Shown piece after piece: positions 46,891 to 58,600 of a DNA stretch of 64,000 bases (position 1 is its first letter; every line of letters begins with the position of its first letter). Made by a program: the position numbers and the translations under genes. This DNA comes from Pyrus communis. Taxonomy: Eukaryota; Streptophyta; Magnoliopsida; Rosales; Rosaceae. The stretch lies in contig NC_084803.1 of assembly GCF_963583255.1 (NCBI RefSeq), positions 4,956,121 to 5,020,120 on the forward strand, read 5' to 3'. The notes under the pieces were generated by a model. It was given only the letters and a program-made list of their open reading frames with translations, was not told the DNA's origin and ran no database searches.

Positions 46891-47379
46891 AATGATACCG
46901 AGAGAGACGAAGAAGAAGGTTCGGGGAAATGCACAGTGAGTCAGCGAGTCTCTGAGTTGGCTTGCTCAATGAGTCAGCGAAGCTCCGAGTCGACTTGCTC
47001 TCTCCTCGCCGAGATTAAATTATAGATTTTGTGACAGAGGTGTCCGAAGAGAGAAAGAGAAACTGGGGGAGAGAGAAAGAGAGACTGGGGGAGAGAGAGA
47101 TTGAGAATCGACAAATTCGAATGGGAGGACTGAGGAGAAGAGAGTCTTCGAGAAGGTGTGAGAAAATAGGAAAGGAATGGGAAAATGTTACAAACGGGCC
47201 AGTCCGGGACCCTCTTTTTCTATACATTTGGAACCGGCCCGCCCCTAAAATTTCATCGCACCGCCTCGTCCCGTTTCTCTTATTAAAAAATTGGAACCGA
47301 CCCGTACCTACCCCAAACCTTGATTACCCGCCCTGATCTACAGTTCCTATACCCATTTGCCTGCCCCTAGTTCGAAATG

Positions 47380-47555
47380 TGGCCATGCATGCAGAAGACT
47401 GGGCTCTTGACCGAGCAGAGCCCTATATATATGCACAAATCTGCCCTTAATTTCATATTGCAAGTAAGTCACTTCAGCCTTAAGTTCTTGTAGTATTTTG
47501 CAAATTAAGATCACACTAATTAATCAGTTGAAGAGAATTAATGCGGCGTCAGGAT
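47380..47555 (+). pseudogene. EF-hand copy 3: promoter/leader only
   Basis: AGCCCTATATATATG (47419), CTGCCCTTAATTTCATA, the CAGCCTTAAGTTCTTG leader, TTGCAAATTAAGATCAC and an ATG at 47541 reproduce copies 1 and 2. After a few more bases the sequence becomes a minus-strand Copia RT. The coding region is missing. Confidence 0.8.
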
Positions 47556-50500
47556 GCATAATGATATCATCAACATAGAGTAATAGCACAATGATTGAAA
47601 AACTATCACACTTGACAAATAGAGAGGGATCTGCATATGAGAAATTGAACCCTAGCTCAAGTAAAAAACTTGAAAACTTGTCATTCTAGGCTCTGGGAGC
47701 TTGCTTAAGACTATATAAAGATCTCTACAATTTGCAAACATAATCTGGACAACTAGGATCCACAAACCCTTGAGGCTAAGACATGTAAACTTCTTCCTCA
47801 AGAAAGCTATGCAACAAAGCATTCTTGACATCTAGCTGTTTAAGCTACCAGTTATGAGATGCAGCTAAGGACAGAACCAATCTAACTGTGGTTGGTTTAA
47901 CCACAAGACTAAAGGTTTCATAGTAATCAAGACCAGCCTTTTGAGAGTACCCCTTAGCTACAAGTCTGGCTTTGTACCTAGCCACTGAACCATCTGGATT
48001 TTTCTTAATCTTGTAAATCCATTTGCAACCTACAAGATTTTTGTTAGGTCGTAAAGGTACAAGTTTCCAAGTTTGTTGTTGAACTAGAGCATCCATCTAT
48101 TCTTTCATGGCAGTTTTCCACTGAATACACTTAATTGCAATATTAAAATATTGAGGTTTTTTTTTAATACAGACTCTTTTATCTACTTGAACAGAGAACA
48201 CTTTCTTTCTAACAATCCCAGATTATCAACCTGGTTTGCATTAGATGATAATTATGTGAAGTAATACACACTGGTTGCAGATTATCAACCTGAAACACTA
48301 CAACATTTGGATGAGCTTCTGAGTACACAGAAGGTATGATTTCTGAAGAAGAACCAGCACTTGTGGATGAATGAACAAGATCACCAGAACTATTGTGTTG
48401 AGAAGATGTGGACTGAGTAACATGTTGAAGTCTAGAGGTAAGAGTAGTGGGGTGTGGTGAACCAATAAAGGGAAATGTTGGGGAAACATAAGTTGTATGT
48501 ATGAATGTATTTGTATACACAATAGGTCTTGGGGAAGAAGACTGACCAGAATCAACTTTAGGAGTGTAAGACAAGACATGAGGGAATATATGATTCATAA
48601 AAAATAACATGTCTAGACATCAACAACTTATGATCTTTGAGAGATAAACATATATACCCTTTGTATTATGTAGCATACCCTAGAAAAATACATTCAGTAG
48701 TTTTAAGGTCAAGTTTATTGGTTCTATAGGGTTTCTTAGAAAGATAACACAGACACCTAAATATTCTCAAATGTTCAAGCTTAGGTAGAGAATGATGTAA
48801 CATTTCAAAGGAAGACTTCGTATGTAGAACAGGTGTAGGCATTCTGTTTATTAGAAAAGTAGCAATAGCACAGGCATGAAACCAGAACTGTGAAGGTAAT
48901 GAGGCTTGTTGTAAAAGTGTAATAGTTGTCTCTACAACATGTATATTTTTTCTCTCAGCCAACCCATTTTGTTTTGGGGTATAAGAACAGGATTTTTGAA
49001 AGGCAATGCCTTTGGTAAGAAGAAATTGCTTAAACTGAGTACTAATGTATTCCCCATCACCATCACTTTGCAATATTTTCACATGAGCAGCAAAGTAATT
49101 TGAAACAAAGGTAAGAAAGTTGACAAAAACAGTGGACACTGCAGCTTTATTATTCAGTGAAAAAATCCAGGTATATCTTGTACATTCATCTATAAAGGAA
49201 ACATAATACTTGTAACCTTCTATAGACATACTAGGTGAGGGAACCCAAACATTAGTGTGAATTACTTCAAAAGGTGTATTAGACTTTGAAGCAATTACAG
49301 GAAAAGGTAATTTTGTAAACTTGCCTTGTAAGCAAGCTTTACATGTATGAAACTGAGAGTTACAAGGAAAAGATATACGAGATTTACTAAGTGATGCATC
49401 AACTACAAAATGTGTAGGATGTCCTAATCTGTAATGCCATAATGCAAAAGAAACCCTTTGACCCACATAAGCTACTGGAGAAGAAAAGTCAGATATAAAC
49501 CTCTGTAGCTTGAGTATGGGAAGAGGATAAATAACATTATTACTCAGCTCTTGGAATAGCATTCTCCCAGTGAACTTGTCATGTATACAGAGAAAAACAT
49601 CATCAACTATACATCAACACTTATTATCTTTGCACAACTGATTCATGAATAGTAAGTGTTGAGACAATTTTGGGACATGAAACACAGAATTCAACTTAAA
49701 CTTATGTGACTTAGTGGAAAGAGAAGATGAACCAATACATTTGATAGCTAAACATTCACCACTAGCACTAGTCACAATATCATTGGATGGATAAGTTGTT
49801 GCCATGTGCAAGTTTGATAAGTTGGAAGTCATATATGATTGGTTGTTCCAGAGTCAAGTAGCCAGAAATCTTGTGAAGTTACTGAGGTAGTTTGTGCTTA
49901 CATAGCAAGAGGAGTATGTGACTGAGTCATATTGGGGTGATACATACGTGGTATGATAGAAGGTTGAAATAGTGAACCTTAGGACTGTAGGAACATGCCT
50001 TGAGAAAATCCAAATAGATTCCACACATGAGCTTGACCATATTGTCCATTAGTCATTTGAGCAGGCATAGATGAAGAAAAACCCTGAGAAGAATGTCCTG
50101 GAAATCCTGGATAAGTCTTATTCCTATCAAAGCATGTAGCAGCAACATGACCAACTCTGTGACATATCTGACACCCATGTTGAAAACAGTTCAATGCAGA
50201 GTGGCCTTTGCGATCATAGATTTGGCATATTTGATTTGGATTATAAGGCTGAGACATTGACTGTTGTGTTCCATTATTCTGAGAAGTGTTGGATACATCA
50301 TAGAACTTAGACTGAGTATAACCTCCTTGAGGATAAAACTGAGTAATAGAACCATTATGCTGTCCTCCAGAATTATTCCCATAAAATTTCTTCATTTTCC
50401 TTTGCCTTTGTAATTATTGCCCCTAAAATTGTTGTATGAACCAAAACCATGTTGAGTGACAAAAGCCATAGGAACATTAGTCATATATGGCATAGGCAAT

Positions 50501-52061
50501 TGCTAAAAACCTTGAGGCACCTGCTGAAAACCTTGGAGTGGCATGGGTGACATTGGCATAAATGGCAGTGAAGCATTAAGAGTACCAACAAAACCTTGAT
50601 TCATTGTTGATGCAGACTTTATTCCTGATGAACCATCATGATCAAAACCAGATCTAGATGTTTAAGTGAACATGGTAGACATCAAATGAATCTGTTTAGT
50701 AGCTTCATCCAGAGTTTTCTTCTGCCTTCAATTGAGATCGTAATTCTTTGAGTGAAACAAGGTTCTCCATTCCACGTATAACTGATTTAATTGTATTATA
50801 CTCACTTGGCAGACCTTTCAGTGCAACAATTACAATGTCCTCATCGGAAATGGTTACACCAGCAGCAGCTAGCTGATCTCTAGACTCCTTGATCCTCTGA
50901 AGATATGCATCAACACATTCAGGTTCTTTCTTGATTTTCTGCAAGTCAATCTTGACTTGAACAATACTTGTTCTAGTAACACTACAAAACCATTCTCCAA
51001 GATTCATCCACATCTCTTTGGAACTCTAATAGCCAATAATACAAGACAAAGCAGAAGGAGACAATGTAGCAAAAATCAAAGTCATCAAAGCTTTGTCATG
51101 AATCTTCCATACTTTGTACGCATCAGAGACATGGTGATTGTTATCAACAGTATCTTCCTCAGAATCAAAATCCTCAAATTTAGAAGGACATGGAATATAA
51201 TGATTCACAAGACAAACAATTCCATTTCCTTCCAACAATAGATCTATTTGAAAGTTCCATGTAACATAGTTGGAATCATAGAGTTTCACCGTTGCAATAT
51301 TCCTAACACTCGGAATTAAAGACGAAATAAGAGATTGTGTAAGCGCTAATTGAATAGAATTCACCATAGCTTTCATCAATTTGTGTGTCATACTTCAACA
51401 ATCTTGAGACAATTTTAATCCTCAAGAACAGCACACAAATTCAATTGAACCCACCAACAACAACAATAAGCCAGTAATTGCAGAAATCAACAATCTTGTG
51501 AATACAAAACAAGAAACCCCCAAATCTTAGGGTTACAAATTATTAGAAAGCTGTAAACAATTCACAGATCAAACACGGATGGGCTGAAAGAAACGAAAGA
51601 ATCAACAGAACATGATGTACGACGATGATCAAGAAACCAACAATTCAACCGACTGAAACATCGATCAACAAATCACAGATAGCACAGTGCGAACACCAAA
51701 CACCGATACACAATAAGAGAAGACAAAAAACTAATGATCGGAGATGTCACCTAACACTAATCACAACTGGAGAAGAGTAGCGGAAGCACAAAGGATCGTG
51801 AACGGGAGGAGTGAGCCACTCCCGGCAATGATACCATGTCAACAACGTAAAAGCTTAAGAACTAAGTAAACTAGAGAGAGAAATAAAAGAAAGAAAGTTT
51901 GTTAAAACTGAATATTTTCTTTCGTTCAACTTGTTTAGAATAATTACAACTATTGATATTTATACATTAGTGAGACACCTTTTTACTAACTAAGACCACT
52001 ACCAATAACACATAGACACTTGTCATAATCCTATGCACTCATAATCTCATCAATTCTATCA
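47556..52061 (-). mobile_element. Ty1/Copia retrotransposon, degenerate, 3' truncated
   Basis: Read on the minus strand: 5' LTR 52061-51837 (TGATAG...TTGACA), then the primer-binding site TGGTATCA. Gag follows at 51391-50705, with an in-frame TAG near 51022. Gag zinc knuckles are at about 50240-50120 (CQIYDRKGH and CQICHRVGH), the protease region at 49832-49614, integrase at 49562-48666 (SDGDGEY, YTPKQNGLAERK) and RT at 48096-47560 (KWIYKIK, then YVDD at about 47570). The element ends just after YVDD, so the rest of RT, RNase H and the 3' LTR are missing. Multiple stops separate the frames. Its LTR starts with the same TGATAG as the 25381 element, but the bodies are clearly different. Confidence 0.9.
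51837..52061 (-). repeat. 5' LTR of the truncated Copia element
   Basis: 225 bp with TG/CA ends (minus strand TGATAGAATT...GTTGACA), followed directly by the TGGTATCA primer site. No partner LTR was found at the other end. Confidence 0.85.
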
Positions 52062-52694
52062 CCGTGGTGTATTCTGATTCTCTCCAACCCCAAATAATAG
52101 GTCAACTGTTTGATGAATGCAACAATGAAATATTAATAATTTGATTTAGTTCGTTCATATCATGCGTTCTGCAACTATCTATATGCCTAACTAATTTAAA
52201 TAATTGTCTCTACGTGTCCAAAGAAAGAAAATGAGAACAGATGCTTCCCAAACCTTAAAAAGTTGATTTGTTATTTTCAATCTCTGTGAACTGTTGTCAG
52301 ATATGCATAATTTTGTTGTGATCCATTGTAGCTTTCGGCATTTCATCACTCACTTGTAGAGATCAAAATGAAACTGCTGGAAAAGTCAAAGCTAGCTCAT
52401 CGCAAACCCATGTGACCTAATCAACAAGAATAACCTATATATATAAATTATCCATCACTTTGCAAAGTTCCATGCTTTACGTACACGCACAAAAACAAAC
52501 CAAAAAAATATCACATATACCAATTATTTAGATGCTATTGTTTGGGAAGATTTGGATGAAGCATAATATTTCAGTTTAATTGATGGGAATTAAATATTAT
52601 TTAATTCTCGAACATAAGGCTAGGGTTTAGGGTACCCCCACAAGCACATAGTGCTATACATAAAAGCCACTAACCCTCTACTTACATACATACA

Positions 52695-52716
52695 TACATA
52701 TATATATATATATGTC
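52695..52716 (+). promoter_or_regulatory. TATA-like core promoter of EF-hand copy 4
   Basis: ACATATATATATATATATGTC lies about 65-85 bp before the chosen ATG, at the same relative place as the TATA block of copies 1 and 3, but the surrounding bases differ. Assigned by position only. Confidence 0.45.
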
Positions 52717-52779
52717 CTTTCTTGTACTTCCTGTAGAAAGTGAGCAAATCAGTCAGAGGCTTAGAATTTGAAGATTAAT

Positions 52780-53091
52780 ATGGTTAGAGAGATCCGGGTT
52801 CCGTGCTGGAATACCAAGGAGCCTACAGTTGTCGATAAGAAGGTCCAAATAATTCCGTGGACGAAGGAGCAGATTATGGAAGTGTTTAAAAGTTTTGACA
52901 AGGATGGAGACGGCAGGCTTTCAAAGGAAGAGCTGAAGGCAGCCTTCAAGAAATTTGAGTCGCGTTGGAGCTCCTTCAGAGCTTGGACAGCACTATGGCA
53001 TGCAGATGCCAACAAGGACGGCTTTATTTCTATTGACGACGAGATCGGAGAACTTACCAGTTATGCCCTAAAATGTGGGTATAAACTGTAA
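52780..53091 (+). CDS. small EF-hand calcium-binding protein, copy 4
   Basis: An intronless frame of 103 residues starts at ATG 52780 (MVREIRVPC). No ATG lies upstream in frame. The first EF loop is canonical (DKDGDGRLSKEE, residues 40-51). The second (DANKDGFISIDD, residues 76-87) has Asp at position 12 with Glu next, a weaker but possible ligand arrangement. Shared family features with copy 1 are PWTKEQI/PYTKEQI before the first helix, FRAW between the hands and FISID in loop 2. No signal peptide is seen. It is probably a cytosolic or nuclear calcium sensor. The partner is unknown. Confidence 0.87.
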   Translation: MVREIRVPCWNTKEPTVVDKKVQIIPWTKEQIMEVFKSFDKDGDGRLSKEELKAAFKKFESRWSSFRAWTALWHADANKDGFISIDDEIGELTSYALKCGYKL

Positions 53092-53125
53092 ATTAAGCTG
53101 AAGTACAGGGTTTGTTCTAGTTCTA

Positions 53126-53255
53126 TCTGTGTACTTATAGTATTAAGGAGTCTCTGATAATGTAATATATGTCTCCTCATATGTATGCATCTGTGTGTGT
53201 GTGTGTATGGTGTGTGTGTATGGTACGTAGTCTTTAATTACATATGAGTAGCTGT

Positions 53256-53309
<54 letters not shown>

Positions 53310-53424
53310 CTGTGTACTTATAGTATTAAGGAGTCTCTGATAATATAATTTATGTCTCCTCGTATGTATGCATCTGTGTGTATGTATAGTACGTAGTCTT
53401 GAATTACATATGAGTAGCTGTAGC

Positions 53425-53430
<6 letters not shown>
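53126..53430. repeat. tandem duplication in the EF-hand copy 4 3' flank
   Basis: The block TGTGTACTTATAGTATTAAGG ... CATATGAGTAGCTGTAGCT occurs at 53128-53257 and again at 53312-53424, separated by (CT)n and (TA)n tracts (53256-53310). The copies differ mainly in length of the TG run. Confidence 0.85.
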
Positions 53431-53456
<26 letters not shown>

Positions 53457-53457
53457 A

Positions 53458-53568
53458 GTATTATTGACATTCCAAAAATCTCATTCTACACTTCTCACAA
53501 ATATATTTTTCTTTCTTAATATAGAAAGTTTGGAGGGTAGAATGAGATTTTTAGAATGCTAATAACAA
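53458..53568. repeat. MITE, AAAAATCTCATTCTAC family, copy 3
   Basis: CATTCCAAAAATCTCATTCT at the left is complementary to AGAATGAGATTTTTAGAATG at the right. The outer ends are TTATTG and TAATAA. It is preceded by an AT microsatellite. Confidence 0.75.
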
Positions 53569-53574
53569 TTCCCT

Positions 53575-54930
53575 ACACACACACACAATGCATATGGCAG
53601 CAACGGGGAAGGCAAGGTAGAGGTAAAATATTCTTCTGAAATCTAAGTAGCAGGAGAAAAACGAACATCTAAATTGTCACTATTGTGAATTTTGACTGTA
53701 CGAAGATCTAAATTACCACCTGTGCTCTTATTTCGTGTTCCAATTTGCCCTATCCATTGATTCCTGTCAACAAAACTGTTTAGTAGCTGACGGGGCATAG
53801 ACATATGAGAAATTTATCAATTAAAGTGAAATACAGCTTATCCTTTTTCTGGCAAAGGGGACCAGCTGGTGGTATTTCATTCTCTTCTTAGTTACTATCA
53901 TGCAATTCACTAACGTTAGAAATTGAACCCAAGACATGCCGTATGAAATAGGGATCTGATATTCGTCCTCAACCATTGAGCTATCTCGTGAAGGTTAATC
54001 AAATACTGTTTATGAAATTGAAAAGAAAATTAAAACAAAGAAAAAAAAAAAAACCTCAGCCATCTATTCATCTTGTTTTTAAGAATTACAGTTTCCTTCA
54101 TCTTTCTAGTTGGGGGTGTTGTGTTGATGGTGGCATTTGTTGTAGCTATTGGTTTGTGTACAGGTTATTCGGCAAGCGTGAATGCCCGTTTTGTCCCTTC
54201 CATTTTCGTATATCTTCGCATAGATATTTTTTCCTTCTACTTTTTGAGACTGAGATACAAAAGATGCCTGAAGAAATGGAAGAGAAAGAGAAAGAAAAAG
54301 GGACTGAAGGGAGGAGACACGTGTGGGTTGATTATTTTCTTCTAATTTTCTTTTTAGTTAAGAAATTTATTAAATGTTCATGCTACACCAGCTACTTAAC
54401 GATTTTATTGACGGAATTAACGGAACCTGTCAAACTGAAACACAAAACAAGAACACACGTGGTAAAATGAGACACAATAGAGTGTAAGGGTAAATTGAGA
54501 CTTGTTGAAGAGAATAAGAGCCATTGCCAAAAATAGGCCTAAAAAGATTAAATTAATTAAACAGAATTGGGTTCATCTAGGTGTCATCACCTGATAACTT
54601 TGAAACATATTTTTAACATAAACGGCAATGACTACATTGATGACCTGGTAATAGACAAGAAACAAAATTGGTAACTTTTAAACTTAAAAGACCAAACTAA
54701 TGAGTTGACGTAAAATTTTCTTAATACATTTACCAAATAAAAGTCCGCAAATCATGTATTATTTGACTAACTATTCCTACATTACGTGAGCACACACAGG
54801 AATACGCCCAATTTTACACAAGTTCCTAATACTAATTACTAAGGGAGGTAAATGCAAAAACCTATACACCTCAACTAGTCTCTATACCCCTCTACGCCGC
54901 GGAAGAAACGCCAAAACATCACCGAAGACC
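53575..54930. other. AT-rich spacer, no gene supported
   Basis: Open frames at 53976-54470 and 54073-54345 include hydrophobic stretches but match no family, overlap each other and begin in a T-rich region. I treat them as chance frames. Confidence 0.45.
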
Positions 54931-54941
54931 GCAAAAAAGGA

Positions 54942-55030
54942 TACGCTAAAGATTTTCTAGGCCGAGGCTGAAATAAGGTTAGATGTTTTCATGAAGACAT
55001 GCAAGTCCGGCCTAGAAAATCTTTAACGTA
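54942..55030. repeat. 89-nt foldback with a 23-bp near-perfect stem
   Basis: TACGCTAAAGATTTTCTAGG (54942 on, extending to GGCCG) pairs with 55008-55030 (CGGCCTAGAAAATC...AACGTA) with one mismatch. The loop holds a smaller near-palindrome, ATGTTTTCATGAAGACAT. It lies beyond the presumed PAH2 3' end. It could be a MITE remnant or a hairpin RNA source. Nothing shows transcription. Confidence 0.7.
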
Positions 55031-55613
55031 CTCATTTTAACATCTCGCAAAATGTGAGTACGGGAAAAACAACAGGGGTTCCACAGAAGGACCAAAACTA
55101 CATACTTGAATCCACATGAGAAATCAATATGCATTTGGAAACAATAACTTTACAGATAAAGATACATGTGAATGCCTATTTACCCATTTGACTTCTAAAG
55201 AATAGTTACAACTTGAAGTGGTCACGGAATATATATGAACAGACTATACAAAATTAGATTGAACAGAAAAAGAGGGGAAAAAAAATGAAGCAGCAGCATG
55301 GAGGTGGGACTGATCCAACTCTTCTACGTGCGCCTATCTTCAATATATTGTTTCAGGTCGCCAATAAATCAGTCAGCCGGGTAAATGTAGACATTTAGAC
55401 AATAATTCCTAGCTACACACTGTCCTAAAATGTCTTGATAAAGTTAGCATTGTCATTCTACAACCAAAAACTCCATGCACAGCTTCTGACAGATTAAGTG
55501 AATGAGAAATTGGGATTTACCTCAGCGGTTCTAAACACAGGCATGGCGAAATTTATCTGTCTCCATATCTAGAGGAGGCTAGCTACAGAAAGCAATGAAC
55601 TCCCTTCAACACC

Positions 55614-58600
55614 TCAGACATTGATATCGGGCAGGGGGAGTTTCCAGAAATTCCACGTATTAAAGTCCTCCTGCAATCAACAGGGAAAAAAAACAAAAAG
55701 CATGCTCAAATGGTTAGTGACCACAAAGGAAAGAGAGGACGGTGGGGAAAGAAAAAGGCCTTTTTTATCAAAATAAGGCCTCTATGAATATTTAAAGTTG
55801 AAAAATCAAAACCTGCTCAGATGAGTTCGTGGATGGAAACATGCCATTCACTAGAGCATGAAGAGAGCTATATGACTTTGTGTCAACTCGGCGGTTCACA
55901 GCAACCTCACCCTGCATACCCAAATCATCAAAAGGAAAAGTAGGCATTTGACATTACTCAATTACAGATATATGGATTGCTGCTAAATTATCATGAACAT
56001 CATAATTACCTTGGGATTAATAATGAATATTTTTCCTTTCGGGATTCCAACCTTAAGGTAGCTGAACTCATCGGTATCTCTGTTTCCAAAGCCAGCATAG
56101 AATGGATTACAATCAGAAGGGAACAATGATTTGATATCCTGAAAAATAGGAAAATGTAAGATATTTAAAAGAATATTTGAACCCATAATATTGTTTGGAC
56201 GTATCCTATGAAACAAATTATTTAACATCAGGAACATGATAAAACACGCAGTAAAACAAGTGAATAGGTCAAGATAAACCCTATACACTAACCTCTAAGC
56301 ATGCGATCTTGAATTCATGAGGAGCTCTCCTGATAACTGAGGAAAACAGTGTCGGTCTATGCATTAGAAACTACATACAACTTAGTAAAAAGAAAATTGC
56401 ATGTGATGTCTAGTGATCTAAGTAAAGGTAATTTACATTCCGCTCTGTTAGCCACTAAAATCTTTTTCTCAACAAATGCATTATTCAGCAAGGAAATGAT
56501 GCTCTTCCTCTCTATGAAACGCAGTTTACCATTTCAGTTTTATCGGGATAAGTGCAAAAAAAGGGCAATGAACCGAACTTATAACATGCCTGAAAAACTA
56601 AATGGGACACTTTAGCAATTTAAATTAAACATCTGTTGAAGTTCTAGAAAAAGAAGTGCACCCACATCACTTACCTTCGCGAAAGAGAGAAGGAAAAAGT
56701 CCATCTGGGGAAATAACAACGGGACCATCTGGCAAAGCCTTCCCATCCTGCATATTTCAAAGCAAAGAAATAAATAAACACGGTATTTTGGTCACTTTTA
56801 TTTGAAAATGCAAATCACGGATTTAGCATGAGTTAAGCATATGACACCTGCTTAAGGTTGAATAAAAAATGTCTGGTGAGAGAGGCTTGAGAAATGGCAC
56901 GTGCACTCAAAAAAAGCAATTGAAATCCATTTTCCTGCACCATAGAAATAATAACCAATTCCTTTTAAGATGCAACTTCAGTGTAGTTATATAAGTAATT
57001 CATACATAAAACGTAATAAGTGGGTCACAGACGGGCCAACAGGAGATGAGAGACGGCACATTATAAAGGTAATCAAGACTATAATTTGTAAGGTGATGAC
57101 ATCATATGACTGAAGAAGTGGGTCACAGACGGGCCAACATATCAGGTTTGTGAGACCCAATGTGTTTTCGTCTACATATGTTGGCTACAGGCCAACCCAG
57201 CAGAGTGCTCAAAATACATGGTAAGGAGTGATGAATGCAATGTGAAAATTGCCATCACTAAATAAACATGATTTCAAAACAATAATCATCATGAGCACTA
57301 GAATATTAAAGGACAAGACAAACAAACCTTAATGGCTGAAAACAAATGTGTAACACCTACATGTGACCAATCTACCCCAACCAAGGGCATGAATTGACCT
57401 AGAACATCTGACCTGTAAAACAAAGTTGTAAACCAAGCGGGATCAGACCAAGAGAATCCCCAGTAATCAACAAGTGAATGCATAAAGAACTGAACCGTTA
57501 TAGAAAACCTACTGTTACTCATATTTGATAAATATATCTAAAAAACCACTGTAGTTCATTATTTATCCAGAAAAAATTTGTCAAAATACAATGTACCAAA
57601 GATTTTTTTTTTTTTTTAAAGAACAGACTTACTTTGTGATTGTCCCATCCACATCTGAGATCACTATGCGTGTGTTCCATTTCCACAAATAAATTCTGGC
57701 ATCAACCTGTTGAGCAACAAGAACTATAAGAAAAGGACAGTAACTATATCTGAAAAACAAACAGCCAGAATGAGAACGAAAATAAAAATCACAACAATAA
57801 ACAACCTGCTGCTTCCCCAGCATTGCAGTAAAGAATGTGAAGGTTACTGTATTCTTCCCTTCCTTCAGTTTCAAGGAAGCCAGCTGCTCAGACGTTGGAG
57901 CGAGTGCCCTTTCCATTTTCTTCATCCCCTTGGGTGTAAGCATATTCTTATGTCCATCTGTGCCAACGGTGCTCTCTGAAGCATTCTCAGCTTCAGGACT
58001 TTTACTGCCATTCACATCTGGCTGCATTGCTGTCCTGGAATTTGATCCCCTAAAACCGAAGGGCCAGAGTTTCCAACTTCCACTGGCGGCAACATTTGCT
58101 TTGGATGGATCTCCTGTAATAGTTTTCTCAACTCAGTGGACAGCTAATATGCCCTTGAGATCAAATATTTGCACTTTCCCAAGTAAAATCATCCTAAAGC
58201 AGCTATATCCCATGAAAACAACTAAGAATTCAGGTAATAAGTCCATCAATTAGTACATATATCAAGATCCAATTTTTCAGAAAATGTTTGACAAGCAGTA
58301 CATATAAGAAGTGTTTGCAACGAGAGCTTTGCATAAAGCAAAATTTATGTCACTTTCTACATTTTACCACTTAAGGATTATTTTGTTCCTGAAAAAAAAA
58401 ATGAGGCCCTTCCAATTTTCGTCACAGAGAAAATTCTGGCAAATAAGTCGAACAAAACATAAAGTGAAAAAAGAATAGTAAGAAAATTCTGGCAATAAGT
58501 CAAACAAAAAATAAAGTGAAAAAATGGTCATATTAGTCATATTTCACTGACTTGGAATATATCAATTCTTAATAGTGTACTGTAATTATGTACACACTAC

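Larger units (their letters stand above)
45325..47369. mobile_element. 2-kb hAT-like element with internal repeat arrays
   Basis: The left end is TAGGGTTGGGCACAGCCCGG and the right end TGCCTGCCCCTA, which are approximate inverted repeats, each followed inward by CCGG- and GACCCG-rich sequence. Flanks of 8 bp (GTCTGGAG and GTTCGAAA) match poorly, so any duplication is old. The interior holds a tandem 33-bp repeat (45620-45745), an eight-copy array (46149-46890) and a GAA tract, but no transposase frame. It lies upstream of the EF-hand leader in unit 3. Confidence 0.5.
41757..52256. repeat. tandem segmental duplication, unit 3 (EF-hand unit)
   Basis: Landmarks are CTAGCTCATCGCAAACCC (41850), GATGTGAAATATTTTGAGA (42060), GAACAAACTATTCG (44064), ATGTGGACCCCTGAGGTCC (45276) and the EF-hand leader (47400-47543). 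The unit resumes after the Copia insertion at 52062 (GTATTCTGATTCTCTCC, as at 41594). A (TA)n tract lies at 41801-41824. Confidence 0.75.
52257..53455. repeat. tandem segmental duplication, unit 4 (EF-hand unit)
   Basis: It starts with CCTTAAAAAGTTGATTT and GCTAGCTCATCGCAAACCC (52389) and shares TTTGCAAAGTTCCATGCTTTACGTACACG. It then departs from the other units and leads into the most diverged EF-hand gene. Confidence 0.65.

Noticed and set aside
54073..54345. Small membrane protein
   Set aside because: It has one hydrophobic segment followed by a Lys/Arg run in a T-rich then purine-rich stretch. There is no homologue recognised and no promoter context.
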